Shown piece by piece: positions 48,538 to 60,491 of a DNA stretch of 64,000 nucleotides (positions are counted from its first letter, which is position 1; every line of letters begins with the position of its first letter). Both the position numbers and the translations under genes were made by a program. The DNA is from Paramecium sonneborni (taxonomy: Eukaryota > Ciliophora > Oligohymenophorea > Peniculida > Parameciidae). The notes below the pieces were generated by a model that ran no database searches, was not told the DNA's origin, and saw only the letters and a list, made by a program, of their open reading frames with translations. The stretch spans positions 127,670 to 191,669 of the forward strand of contig CAJJDN010000047.1 of the NCBI GenBank assembly GCA_905182985.1. The letters are read 5' to 3'.

Positions 48538-49790
48538 TTTATTTTTAATAAAAGAATAATTTTAGCATCTTATATGGATATTAATTTAGATCCAAAGTCA
48601 TGTACAAATATGAAGTTTTTATTAAATTCTCTTAATGAGTGATTTATTCTAGAATTATTTATAATTGATCTAATCATTCAATTTAAATTAATTAAAGAGG
48701 TTAAATAGACTTAATAGTTTTCAGTATAAATTTTGGTTGTTAAAGCAAAAATTAGTGACACAATATAATACCTTATTCTATAGATATTGAATTTGGTTTT
48801 AAGTTATACAGTTATCAAATTTATCCATTATCTTAAGCGCTATTAGTTAATATATGAAATATCGCCCTGATATTCATATAGATTTGTAAGATATGGATTT
48901 TTTTTGATCCTCTACTAAATAATATTTTTTTTTAATATCTTTCTTACTATCTATATTATTATTAATCATTGATTATATAAATCTAATTTCTATTATTTAG
49001 TTCCAAGACAAATATTCTCTTTAATCAGTTAAATGTTATTCACTTCTTTTGATCTTGAACAGATCCTCCAAATATATATTATATTTGGATTGAAAATCAT
49101 ATTCATAATAATTGAGTTTTTATTATTTTTAAATTTAAATCTTATTATCTATAGATCTAATTATTTTAAAAATCTATTTTCCCTTAACAATTTGAGTATA
49201 TTTAGATAAAAAAATCATATCTATTTTAAAAGATAAGAAATAATGACTAAATAATTAGAATTAAACTATTAATTTCGAATTCTTAAATCTAATGATTCAA
49301 AATCAAATAATTTATGCTAATTATATATTCAAGTTTAAAAATGACTAAAAATCACATTATATATGTTAATTATAAAAATAAATTTAATTTCATGGATGTA
49401 CTCAATAGTTCCTAAAATAAAATTTAATATTTTGCGTTCCCGTAAAAAGATAGAACCAAAATTATAATATAGTGAATATTTAGAGAAAATCAATAGAATA
49501 TTAACATTACTGATATATTATATTACTTAAGATAGATATTGATAAAATTGAGAATTATTATTCTTAATAAAAATGAAATTAGTTTGGTTATGAGATAGTT
49601 TTATCTTGAATATTAGTTTATATGTATAATTGAATAGACTTGAATTATATATAAGTAAGTGAGAATCATAAAAGAAGAAAGTAATAGTAATAAAAATGTA
49701 TGTAAATAAGTTTAATGTTATTATAATAAGTAGAATCGGAGTTATAAAATGATTAGAAGTGTGATATATAAATTATTTTAATTATTTTAT
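48538..49790. other. Non-coding stretch with a possible kinase-like fragment
   Basis: About 1.25 kb upstream of the first copy of the USP start. On the minus strand at about 48700-48850, IALKIMDK and ITQNQIQYLQNKVLY read like the N-lobe of an AGC kinase (VAIK lysine strand and following helix), but TGA codons interrupt it and no C-lobe follows. The rest is AT-rich DNA without a gene. Confidence 0.35.
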
Positions 49791-49970
49791 ATGGGTAGTG
49801 GATAGAATCGATAATAAAATGTACCAATTGTGTTTCTTGAGAATCATAAAAATGTTGGCAGTTATAGATTTGTATAGAATCAGAGACTAAATGTTCCAAA
49901 AGCATATTTAAAAATAGAATCAAATTATTCTAAGATTGAGAGATTAGAAACAATCAATAGTGCTGTTATT
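48807..49970. repeat. Direct repeat C, copy 1 (1,164 bp), probable assembly overlap
   Basis: Matches 49972-51135 over its full length with no difference found by eye; a single N at 49971 separates the copies. The copy ends inside the fifth dozen codons of the ubiquitin protease, cutting it off. Confidence 0.9.
49791..49970 (+). pseudogene. Truncated duplicate of the USP 5' end, probably artefactual
   Basis: The first 60 codons of the ubiquitin protease (MGSGQNRQQNVPIVFLEN to NSAVI) occur here in repeat copy 1 and stop at the N. The full gene begins at the identical ATG in copy 2 (50956). This fragment should not be counted as a gene. Confidence 0.75.
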
Positions 49971-49971
49971 N

Positions 49972-51135
49972 TACAGTTATCAAATTTATCCATTATCTTA
50001 AGCGCTATTAGTTAATATATGAAATATCGCCCTGATATTCATATAGATTTGTAAGATATGGATTTTTTTTGATCCTCTACTAAATAATATTTTTTTTTAA
50101 TATCTTTCTTACTATCTATATTATTATTAATCATTGATTATATAAATCTAATTTCTATTATTTAGTTCCAAGACAAATATTCTCTTTAATCAGTTAAATG
50201 TTATTCACTTCTTTTGATCTTGAACAGATCCTCCAAATATATATTATATTTGGATTGAAAATCATATTCATAATAATTGAGTTTTTATTATTTTTAAATT
50301 TAAATCTTATTATCTATAGATCTAATTATTTTAAAAATCTATTTTCCCTTAACAATTTGAGTATATTTAGATAAAAAAATCATATCTATTTTAAAAGATA
50401 AGAAATAATGACTAAATAATTAGAATTAAACTATTAATTTCGAATTCTTAAATCTAATGATTCAAAATCAAATAATTTATGCTAATTATATATTCAAGTT
50501 TAAAAATGACTAAAAATCACATTATATATGTTAATTATAAAAATAAATTTAATTTCATGGATGTACTCAATAGTTCCTAAAATAAAATTTAATATTTTGC
50601 GTTCCCGTAAAAAGATAGAACCAAAATTATAATATAGTGAATATTTAGAGAAAATCAATAGAATATTAACATTACTGATATATTATATTACTTAAGATAG
50701 ATATTGATAAAATTGAGAATTATTATTCTTAATAAAAATGAAATTAGTTTGGTTATGAGATAGTTTTATCTTGAATATTAGTTTATATGTATAATTGAAT
50801 AGACTTGAATTATATATAAGTAAGTGAGAATCATAAAAGAAGAAAGTAATAGTAATAAAAATGTATGTAAATAAGTTTAATGTTATTATAATAAGTAGAA
50901 TCGGAGTTATAAAATGATTAGAAGTGTGATATATAAATTATTTTAATTATTTTATATGGGTAGTGGATAGAATCGATAATAAAATGTACCAATTGTGTTT
51001 CTTGAGAATCATAAAAATGTTGGCAGTTATAGATTTGTATAGAATCAGAGACTAAATGTTCCAAAAGCATATTTAAAAATAGAATCAAATTATTCTAAGA
51101 TTGAGAGATTAGAAACAATCAATAGTGCTGTTATT
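49972..51135. repeat. Direct repeat C, copy 2 (1,164 bp), probable assembly overlap
   Basis: Second copy of 48807-49970. Its right edge continues directly into the catalytic part of the ubiquitin protease. Confidence 0.9.
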
Positions 51136-52430
51136 CATGGTGTAGTTGGACTCAGGAATCTTGGAAATACATGTTACTTTAATACTGCGATCCATTGCAT
51201 CATTCATACTCAACCACTTGTAGACTATTTTCTTTCAAAAGCTTATAAAATAAATTCTTCTTGCTCAACTTCAGGTAATATCACAAAAGCTTTATTATCT
51301 TTAATGGAATAAATATGGGATGATTAAAATTGTTTTGCAGAATCTAAGGAATTTAGGTTCCCTGCATCAGTTTAAAAACCTAAACCTTATAATAAATGTA
51401 TAAATCCAATAAAACTTTTAAATCTCTTACAAAAGTATAGCAAACGATTTGCATTAGGAGGTAATCAAATTCTACTTATATGTCAGATTAGGAAGATTGT
51501 TAAGAATTATTGTCTTATCTTCTTGATTTATTACATTAAGAATTAAATAGATCCTAACCAAACTCTAAAATTGTAGTTAAAGATTATATAGGATAATAAA
51601 TTAATCCTCAATGGGCTGCAGATAGTTGGGGGGAACATTTAAAGTTAAATAGAAGCATTATTGTAGATTTATTCTAAGGATAATTAAAATCTACTTGCCA
51701 ATGTTCAGAATGTGGTTTCTAAAGTCATAAATTTGAACCTTTTCTTTTCCTTAATCTTCCTATCCCTAAATAAAACGTTTCTATTTATAAATGTTTAGAT
51801 TTATTTTAATAATCAGAACTTTTATCTGGTTCTTGTTAATGGAAATGTCCTCATTGTAAAATTAATAGGGATTTCAAAAAGTAAATACAACTTTGGAAAT
51901 TACCTAATTAACTTATCATTCATCTCAACAGATTTGAATTCAATCATAAAAAACCAATTAAACTTAATACTCTAATAGAATTCCCATTAGAATTAGATAT
52001 GGGAGACTATTGTGTTGATTAAGCTATTTCATGTTATTAACTATATGCAGTAGCATAACATGAAGGTTCTTCCTATGCTGGACATTATGTAGCTCTTTGC
52101 AAAGCTTAGAATAATAATTGGTTTATGTATAATGATGAACAAATTTATCGAGTTTAAGACATTCAAAAAATGATTTAAAATGAATATGCTTATATGCTAT
52201 TTTACTAAAGATATGATAACATCTATAGATAAACATTAAACAAACCAGAAGCATGGCCACATTTTAGGTTACCAAAAATTGCATAAACAACTAATCTAAT
52301 GGTTCAAACAGATAAGAAATAACAATTCTCCAGTCCATTTTAATAAGAATCAATACTTTTTGATAATCAAACAGGAGTAATAACTTAATTAAAATCATAA
52401 TAAGATATTAAATACAACTCTATTGCATGA
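50956..52430 (+). CDS. Ubiquitin carboxyl-terminal hydrolase, USP (C19) family
   Basis: Removes ubiquitin from proteins. Starts MGSGQNRQQNVPIV. The Cys box GLRNLGNTCYFNTAIHC comes at about residue 65, with the catalytic Cys after Thr. The QEDCQELLSYLLDLL helix follows, then a zinc-binding pair CQCSECG ... CPHC, LIIHLNRFEF, and the His box SSYAGHYVALC with a downstream Asn/Asp in YNDEQIYRVQ. All three catalytic elements are present. One 26-base intron after RFALG (GTAATCAA...TGTCAG). About 480 residues, compact with no extra N-terminal domains; the C-terminal 80 residues are Gln/Ser-rich. Stop TGA 52428-52430. It lies close to the RCHY1-like ligase, but there is no sign of co-regulation. Confidence 0.92.
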
Positions 52431-52473
52431 TTATTAACTTTTTAATTTTTTAAGTAGTTTTTATTTAATAAAA

Positions 52474-54641
52474 TCATTTAATCTATTTGATTGAAATATT
52501 AGATTTAAGTCTCAATTCTTAAGAGGTCTTACAAGTTGTTTATTTTGTAAACTTATTAATCAAATAAAGATTAGATGCATCTTTTGTTGGTGTAATGCCT
52601 TTCACTACACTATTGTTAAAACTAGTTACTATTGGTTCTTTTCTCATTTTTGTAAATTAGTTTAAAGATTTTGATATTGCCAAAATACCTCCATTTGAAC
52701 TTTTTCTACTAACATCAACTCTTTATGGTGATTTAGTTAATTAAAACTAAACACCTTCCAATTATTTCTTTTATTCTTATAATTGAGTTAATAGATTATT
52801 CAATTACAATATTTCTTATTCAAGTAGTGCTTTATTAGGCTTACTTTTAGATAATAATTATTCTTATGTATTTTCTATTGCTTATTTCACTATATTCAAT
52901 TATTTCTAAATCTCCATCTCCTATCCATTAAATTGGTCTATCTTTATCTTAAACTCCTATTCTAATGCTTAAATTTCCTATTCTACCTTATTTTATTTAT
53001 CAAATATCTGTTTCTCACTTCCACCTACTCTTTCTAAATCTTTTTTTGCTTTCTAAATTTATTATGCAATATTCTTCAACTAAGGTAGTATTTCTTAATC
53101 TACCATCTGTATATTGATTTTTATTGCTTAATCTTATAAGTAATACTGACAAATTAATTTCATTGTATTATTAAATTATTCCTAAATTCTATTGATTTAT
53201 TACTTCTTCTTAATCCTGCATCAACTCCTACATTTCCTTTTAAGTTTAATCAAGGATTGATTTATATTCTGAATCCCCATATTCTGATTTAATATAATTT
53301 AAATTCTCTTCATTTTAGTTCTAATACTAAAGAAAAGCATCTTCTGATTATTATCGAATTCTATCTTGAAATTATTCATAAAACCTAAATTTAATATTAT
53401 ATTACCTTTCTCTTTTATAATCTAATGTAGATTTATCTTCTTCCAATTCTCTTATCTATTATTTCTTGACTTCAACTTAATAATCAATTGAGCATACCTC
53501 ATTGGATAATAATAATTCGTCTCCATGTTATTTTAATGCATTTTTCATTTCCTTATATTATTTTTAAATAATTACTAATAATTAATTTTAAATTAACTTT
53601 TATTAAAGAGACGCTTAAATAAATGATTCTAATTATATTACAAACTCCTTCATGCTTCCCCAATTATTACCTTAATTACCTTATTTAAATAAATTGTTTC
53701 TAAATTGTTAAGTAAATGTTTATAATTTAGTTTAAAATTCAATTGAATCTAAATAAAATTGGGAACCTCCAAAAGAATTTATAAATTCATTAAGAATTGA
53801 ATCAGGATGTTATAAATTCAAACTTTTCTGTATTGGTACAATTTTATTTTTTAAAGCTTTTACTTTTTAACTTTATTGATGAGATTAAACTTCAAGTAAT
53901 GTTGTTTAATGAAATGATGCTAATTATCTTTTTTTATTTTCTTATTATTATTGTAAATTCTTGATAGAGTCAGTTATAGAAAATATATTTTAATTGATAT
54001 CTCTAACTTTTTAGTTGCAATTATAAATTTATTCAACCAAATCTGTAAGTTAAGGGTTCTCATTTTTAACTTATTCAACGAATTCTTCAAGTTCTTCCTT
54101 TTAACCAACAAGTTCAGCTCTTTATAATAATTTACCATTTAAATCCTCTTATAATAATGCTTTAGTTTCTAAATACTAATTATAAGTATCCTAAAAATTA
54201 TTGCGCTCTTTAAGAAATAATTGACGTTCCTAATCAATAAATTCATATTGAGTTTTCAGTTTATTAAACTCTGTTTCATAATAATCATAAACAATAGTTT
54301 ATTGTCTATCTAAATCATTTTACATTTGCTGAAAGCTAATTTATTGATAGATGATACTTCTATTCCTCTATTCTCAAATCCTATAGTTTTATTTGATAAT
54401 TTGATTAATCTATAGATGTGGATGACTCATTTAAGAGAGTTGTAATCTTTTATTTGATATTACATTAATATTGCATTATTGTGAGATCAATCTATTCCAT
54501 TTAATCTTAGAGATAGTCTGAGCCACTATTCAAGACTTCATTGATTATTTTATGTGAGATATTGCTTTACCGAGTGATTGAGAAGTATTTTGGAGAGTTC
54601 TCCTTATTAGAACGTTTTTGAGAAGGACTGTCTGTTATCAT
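52474..54641 (-). CDS. Long coiled-coil protein
   Basis: About 700 residues, start MITDSPSQKRSNKENSP at 54639-54641, stop TGA 52474-52476. After a Ser/Lys-rich head, most of the protein is Gln/Glu/Lys/Leu-rich heptad-like sequence (e.g. EFNKLKTQYEFIDQERQ; EIQALEQEFKIKIDQF), broken by a region around FINSFGGSQFYLDSIEFQ. The C-terminal 90 residues are basic and Ser/Thr-rich. One intron of 22 bases lies before FQQMQNDLDRQ; another is needed near 53110-53150, where the frame changes. Composition suggests a structural protein of the cytoskeleton or basal body, but no named family was recognised. Confidence 0.65.
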
Positions 54642-54722
54642 ATATTTTTAACGATAATTAATAAATTTTTGCTCCTTTTTTTTCTTAAGAAATTTATAAA
54701 TTATAATTTGTTTTTAAAAGCC
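54642..54722. promoter_or_regulatory. Short bidirectional promoter region
   Basis: Just 81 AT-rich bases separate the start codons of the coiled-coil gene (minus) and the CCCH gene (plus). Both promoters must fit here. No specific motif recognised. Confidence 0.4.
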
Positions 54723-55224
54723 ATGTCCCTCATTCCAATTATTGATCAATAATCCAATAGTACTGATCACTCTTTTGAAAATCTGTCTGATTAAAATTCT
54801 GAAGAATCCTTCGAGATTGTACAAAGAAAAATAAGAAACAAAAAATGCTATTAGGAGGAGGAACCTCTAAAAAAGAAGAAGGATCTCTGTCGAAATTTCT
54901 AAATTAGTGGTAATTGCAAATACGGAGATCAAGTAATTTTGTTTAAATCTTAATTAGTGTTTTTTTATTCATACACCCGCAAAAACTGAAAACAACATTC
55001 ATGCATTAGCATATACTAAGACTAAGCCTTGTAAACGCTATTTTAGTGGTTTTTGCTGTTATGGACCTAAATGTTAATTTTTACATAATCAATGTATTGA
55101 TCTTGTAGAATAGAGGGAATTTGTAGAAAAATAATTTAAAGAATTAAAATTGATGGTTCCTTTGCACCCAAGTATGTTAAAATTATTAATTTCTAGAAAA
55201 ACTAGATTAATCTATAAGGTTTGA
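54723..55224 (+). CDS. Tandem CCCH zinc-finger protein, TTP/ZFP36-like
   Basis: About 158 residues, start MSLIPIIDQQSNSTDHS. Two CCCH fingers are complete: CRNFQISGNCKYGDQCFFIH, spaced C-x8-C-x5-C-x3-H, and CKRYFSGFCCYGPKCQFLH, spaced C-x7-C-x5-C-x3-H. A 25-base intron falls inside the first finger between GDQ and CFFIH; without it the third cysteine and the histidine are lost, which supports the intron. Tandem CCCH proteins of this kind bind AU-rich RNA and control mRNA stability; in an AT-rich genome the target set could be wide. The linker is longer than the 18 residues of TTP. The short C-terminus is helical and basic. Stop TGA 55222-55224. Confidence 0.85.
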
Positions 55225-55481
55225 TTTATAAAGATTTCATCATCTTTATAAAATTTTTGGAAGGAAACTAAACTTCAAAAGAGATGATTTGATTGTCAAC
55301 AGTTGTAAAAGGTACTCTTTTTGTATCATATAATTAGCCGATTAAAAATATTTATCACTATATGTAGAAAATAGGATCGATTTGAATAATTGTTAATGTC
55401 TAATAGCACAAGTAGAAAAGAAAGTGAATAATCCTGATTACTTATATAATTGTAGTTATTTTATTATTAACTCGATTTAAT

Positions 55482-57007
55482 TCATAATTTAAATGACTTT
55501 GTTAAAGGGTATAAATTTAATCCTGATTCCTTAAGGTCTTAAATTTATGATTAAGCCCAACTACTAAAAGCATCTTTCTCTATCTATGATCGAAGTTCCA
55601 TTTATTTTGATTCCTTAAGTTCATTTAAAAATTAATTTCTTCTCATCTGTTTTTTCAGTTCCTTTATTACTGATTATAATTACAATTTGCATCTTTTGAT
55701 ACTCTTGTGTTTCTTTGTTTCTTTTTTTCAAAATTTCTTTTTATTAATCCTCCACAAATGATAATTATTACAAAGCGCTCATTTTCATCTTGTGCTCTTC
55801 CTATAATACTTATTCATCTTTCTCCTACTATTTCTCTTTAAGTTTTAGTTATTATTATCGAAAATGTTCCCCTTCTTAAATCATTAAAGATTTATGTAAT
55901 TCCTTTTATTTAGCTACCTCTTCTTCATGTCTTTACAATTCCTCTGCATGTTTTTAAACTCTTTACATATAATCATCTTCTTATTTTTTCAATTGAGTAA
56001 CTCTAATATCATATATTTGCTCTCTAATTTTCAATTATCTTTGCTTCTTTTCTGTTTCCTATTTAAATAATTAAAAATTACTCTCTCTTTTCTCATTTGA
56101 AGAACTCTATCCTTATGTTTTTCATAATTTTCTCTTTATTAAAATTCAACTTCCTATAATTTTTATTCATTTTACAATAGTTATTATTTAATTTCAAGAA
56201 ATTGTTGATGTTCACCTAATAATTTTTACTTTTTAATTTTATCATCTTCTTTTTACTTTCTAAAATTGTATTACCAATAAAATTTTACTCTTTCTTCAAT
56301 TCTTCTTCATCAGCTATTTTTTTGATTAATTCTCCTTCTTGTTAAAGTTTAACATATTCCTTTAGATACCTTTCCTTTACCTCATAATGTTATTTTCCTA
56401 AGATATCATAAGTCTGTTTTTTTAATTACTCTTTTATTTAACTTTTTTCTAATTCTAATTATTCTTAAAAAGATTTTTATGTATTAATTTCTCTTGTTTT
56501 TTATGCATCATACATTAATTGGATTTCTTATTTTTCCCTATTTAATTAAATTAGTTTCTGATTTGCTTTATCTATTTCTGATAATAGCATTTTAGATTTC
56601 ATGTTTCTAACACTGAAACATAATTGAAAATATAATACTCTGCTCTTTATTCAAAGATTTTATTGTTTGCATTAGCAATTTAATCAATTTTAAGTTTTTC
56701 TTAATGATCTGCTTCTTCTCTGTCAATTTTTCGTCTTTGTTCTTCTTCAACCATAAATTTTTGGAACTTTTCCTTTTCCTTCTATTGTCTTTATTTTTCT
56801 ATACGTTAAGCCCAAACTTTTTGACTGTCATAACTCTAAAGGAATAAAAATAAGTTATACTTTTTAAGGTTTTTATTCTGTAAAATGGATGTGAGATTTA
56901 ATTTATTGAAGTTCAGCAGAAGTAATGATAGTGTGTGGTTGTTTAATTGAAGGTAATTAGAGTGATCTTGATTTAATGTCAGAATCATCTGATTAATATT
57001 TGGACAT
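55482..57007 (-). CDS. Coiled-coil protein, TPH-domain-like (cilia-associated?)
   Basis: About 480 residues, start MSKYQSDDSDIKSRSLQ at 57005-57007, stop TGA 55482-55484. The product is a continuous Glu/Lys/Gln-rich helix (e.g. KFQKFMVEEEQRRKIDREEA; VLQMRKER; EELQRHEEEVAKQK) ending in WAQSQIQDLKESGLNLYPL. The continuous charged helix with a Trp and Leu-Tyr-Pro near the end recalls trichohyalin/plectin-homology proteins such as CFAP45/CFAP53 relatives, which line ciliary microtubules; this is a suggestion only. Introns are required: 25 bases after EQKPQK, 32 after EQRA, 23 after RKER and 22 after YQKMQI, plus one near 56290 where the frame changes. Confidence 0.65.
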
Positions 57008-57033
57008 TTTATAATGATGATTTATTATTAAAA

Positions 57034-60000
57034 TCAAAGTTAAATCTCTTGATGTCTTTGTGAACGTCTAATCGAGGAACCACGACGTAATTCTAAAATA
57101 CCAGAAGGTTTTCTCTGTTCTTATTCTGTCGATACTTATTCAATAGAATCTGGGCAGATCTGTTAAAATATATATATATAAATTTTATACAGCTTATTCT
57201 GGTATTAATTTTAATAGAGCACTAACAATCCATCCAATAGCCCCAATAAGCACACAGATTAGCCATTATTAAATGGTTAATCCATAATAGGTATAGCATG
57301 AGAAAGCAATACCAGCGAAAGTAATCAAAATAATTTAGAGGGCAAAGATAAGGAATACAATAATAATAAATAGAGAACTAAATTAAATGAATGATTATAC
57401 TTATTGCCAATATTTTAGAAAATATTGAATTCATCATTTAATTTTCTACTGTTTAAGAAATTGAATATTTGCATCATAACAAACATATTGAAGATGAAAG
57501 TGAAATGTCTACTTGGAACCATAAATTCTCTATAGACAGGTTCATAATCATCTTCACCTTCTACAGTAAGCATTCTTCCACTTCTAATCATATATTAATC
57601 AGGTAAATAATCCTTATCGTATTTTGGATGATAAAAACTAGATGGTAGCTAAGTTTAATTATTCTTTTGAAAGAATTCTATAATTAAATCATCAAATTCA
57701 TCTTTATATTCTGGAACAAAATGTGGAGCTAAGAATACAGCAATTAGCATAATAGCAATTTGAAATGTTGCTTAACCAAAGATATGTTTAAGCATTTTCT
57801 TAGTAATAATTGATTAAGATCTTGAATATGGTTTATCATTCAATAGAATAGGACTAGGAGGTTCAGTTGCTAAGGCTAATGAGGCAAAAGAATCCATAAT
57901 AAGATTGACCCACAACATTTAAATAGGTTTTAAAACTTCTTATTTCAGTACAGCAGAAACTATTAAAGTCAATCCTACAGCTACAACATTCACAGTTAAT
58001 TAAAATTATAAGAATTTACGAATAGATTAGAAAATGTTTCTACCCCACATAACAGCTTTAACAATATCACTGAAATTATCTTCCATAAGAATAATAGCAG
58101 CTGCATCCTTGGCTACTTATGTACCTGAAATTCCCATAGCAAATCCAACATCAGCCTTTTTTAAAGCAGGAGCATCATTTGTACCATCACCAGTAACTGC
58201 TACAATATGTTCACAATCTTTTAATCCTACAATCATTGCATATTTATCTGTTGGTCTTGAACGTGCCAAAACTGCTATTTATGGATATAATTTCTTAAAT
58301 GATCCCAAATCACCTAATGTATCTACTCTTAATTAAGTTCCATTTTTCTCAGCTTCACTTTAAGTTCTTGCACATTTACAAGATTCTGTATTACAATTCT
58401 TGCAAACTATTCCTCCTATCTTATTCATAAATTCAGAACCTTCCATTACTATTGCTCTACTATCTCCAGCTTCTATAATACCACATGATAAAGCTATTGC
58501 TCTTGCTGTTTCAGAATTATCTCCTGTAACCATTCTAACTTTTATTCCTGCTTTCTTACATAAAGTTACTGCCTCTTTTACTCCTTCTCTTAAATTATCC
58601 ATTATTCCTAATAAACATAAAAAAGTCAAGTTTTCTTTTTCTACTTAATACACTTTACCATCATTACTCACCAAATCTTCATTACCATTCAAATCTTTAT
58701 AAGCTACACAGATTGTTCTTAGTGATTACTTTGCCATCTCGCTTATTATATTTTCTATCTTTTTTATATCTTATTCTTATAATCCTATTATTTCATCATT
58801 TAATGTATGATGATGAGTTAGCCCTTTTATTATTATTTCACTAGCTCCCTTAATGTACAAACGATTTACAGGTAAACCGTTCCTTTAAGTCGAAACTATT
58901 ACACTCATTCTCTTTCTTCCAGAATTAAAAGGTATTTTTTGTAGATATTTGACTGAACTTTTAACGCTTTTGTAATCAACTTATCCTCTTCTTATGTATT
59001 CTAATAAAGCTACTTCAGTTTTTGATCCTTATTCAGGATCTAACTCAGCAGAAGAATTACAGCATATTGATTCAATCATTAATTATTTGATTTTACCAAA
59101 AACTGTCAAGTCTTACTCTTTTGCCAAATAGTTAACTTCAATATAATTTTAATTCCACATTTTAGTTAGAGTCATTTTATTCATAGTCAAAGTTCCCGTT
59201 TTATCAGAACAGATTGAATCAGCTCCTCCCATAGTTTCACAAGCATACATTTTCCTTACTAAATTCTTATCATTCATCATTTTTGAAACTGAATATGCTA
59301 AAGAAATAGTGACTGATAATGGTAAACCTTCTGGAATGGCGACAGCTAAAACAGTGATTCCTAAAATGATGAAATTAAGAATTTCCATCCAATGTTTGTT
59401 ATGATTCCATTCTCCTTCTATACCTCTTTCAATAGCCAATCTGATCATCAGTACAATTACAATCAATATAGCAGCATATAATCCTAGTTTTCCAATATCT
59501 TCAGCAATAATGGTTAATTTTTATTAAAGAGGTGTTTCTTCATCGTCATCCTATTCTAATGAAGCTTTGATTTAACCTAAACACGATAGATCTCCAACAA
59601 CACAAACAAGAAATAGTCCTTCTCCTTCTAAGACTCTAGTACCAGATAAAAGAGCTGGAGATGGAATTAGAAACCTATCCTTTTCTCCAAATTCAGCTCC
59701 TTCATTTATTAATTCTTCCTTTTTATGTAAACATTGTTTTATTGTACCTTTCTTAATTGAATTAGTTTCTCCTGTCATAGATGATTCATCCATTTTTATT
59801 TCTGAAGCCTCTATTAGTATTCCATCTGCTGGTATCTCCATACCTTCAACTAATTTGACTATATCACCAACTAAGCAATTTTCTTCATGTAATCTATGCT
59901 CTTTTCCATCTCGTATGATAGTTACAATTTTAGACTACTCACTTACAGCATTTAACTTCCTAAATTATTTTTCTTTAGAGTAATCATTCAATGCAGCAAC

Positions 60001-60418
60001 ATTAGTACATACCAGCACAGCTATAAAGATAGCAAATCCTTCAATCCAAGCTAAAGATCGATGATCGTCATCTGCAGTTGCAACTTAAATAACAATACTA
60101 GCAAATGCAGCTACAGTAAGGACTCTCATAGTAAAGTCTCCCATAGCATCCATTAATAATTCACAATATGTTTAAGGTGGCCGTACAACCCTTTTATTAT
60201 GACCATATAATTCTGTCCTTTTGTTAATGTCATCACTCACTATTCCTCCATTAATAGATGTACATAATCCATCTAATAAACTATCTAAAAAATGATGAAA
60301 AACCATTACCTAAACCTCCTAACTACTCAAGAAAGTCTATTTCTTCACACATCCTTCTTCTTTGATTGAGAGTGAATATATTTTATAATTGTTGAGCAGA
60401 AAACTTGAAACCTCCCAT
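57034..60418 (-). CDS. Plasma-membrane-type Ca2+-ATPase (PMCA, P2B)
   Basis: Pumps Ca2+ out of the cytosol. Starts [17 protein letters not shown]; a 25-base intron interrupts [11 protein letters not shown], and removing it restores the PMCA N-terminal LGGVxGL-like element, so I prefer this start to the inner ATG at 60306. Family features: [13 protein letters not shown] (actuator), [16 protein letters not shown] (M4 Ca2+ site), [14 protein letters not shown] (phosphorylated Asp), [33 protein letters not shown] and [19 protein letters not shown]. About 1,080 residues. Two further introns lie before [11 protein letters not shown] and after KLIPEQA. The C-terminal tail after the last membrane span is only about 45 residues and basic ([14 protein letters not shown]), shorter than animal PMCA but possibly a small calmodulin-type regulatory site. 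Stop TGA 57034-57036. Confidence 0.93.
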
Positions 60419-60491
60419 ATTAAGTCTTATTTAATCATCTCTAACTGTAGAGTTTATATCACTTTTCAAAGGTGAATGATTCATTAATTTT
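60419..60491. promoter_or_regulatory. Short bidirectional promoter region
   Basis: 73 bases between the divergent starts of the calcium pump (minus) and the zinc-binding unknown (plus). No motif recognised. Confidence 0.4.

Noticed and set aside
58034..58336. Plus-strand open frame of 100 codons, and another at 58400-58648
   Set aside because: Antisense shadows of the conserved P and N domains of the calcium pump.
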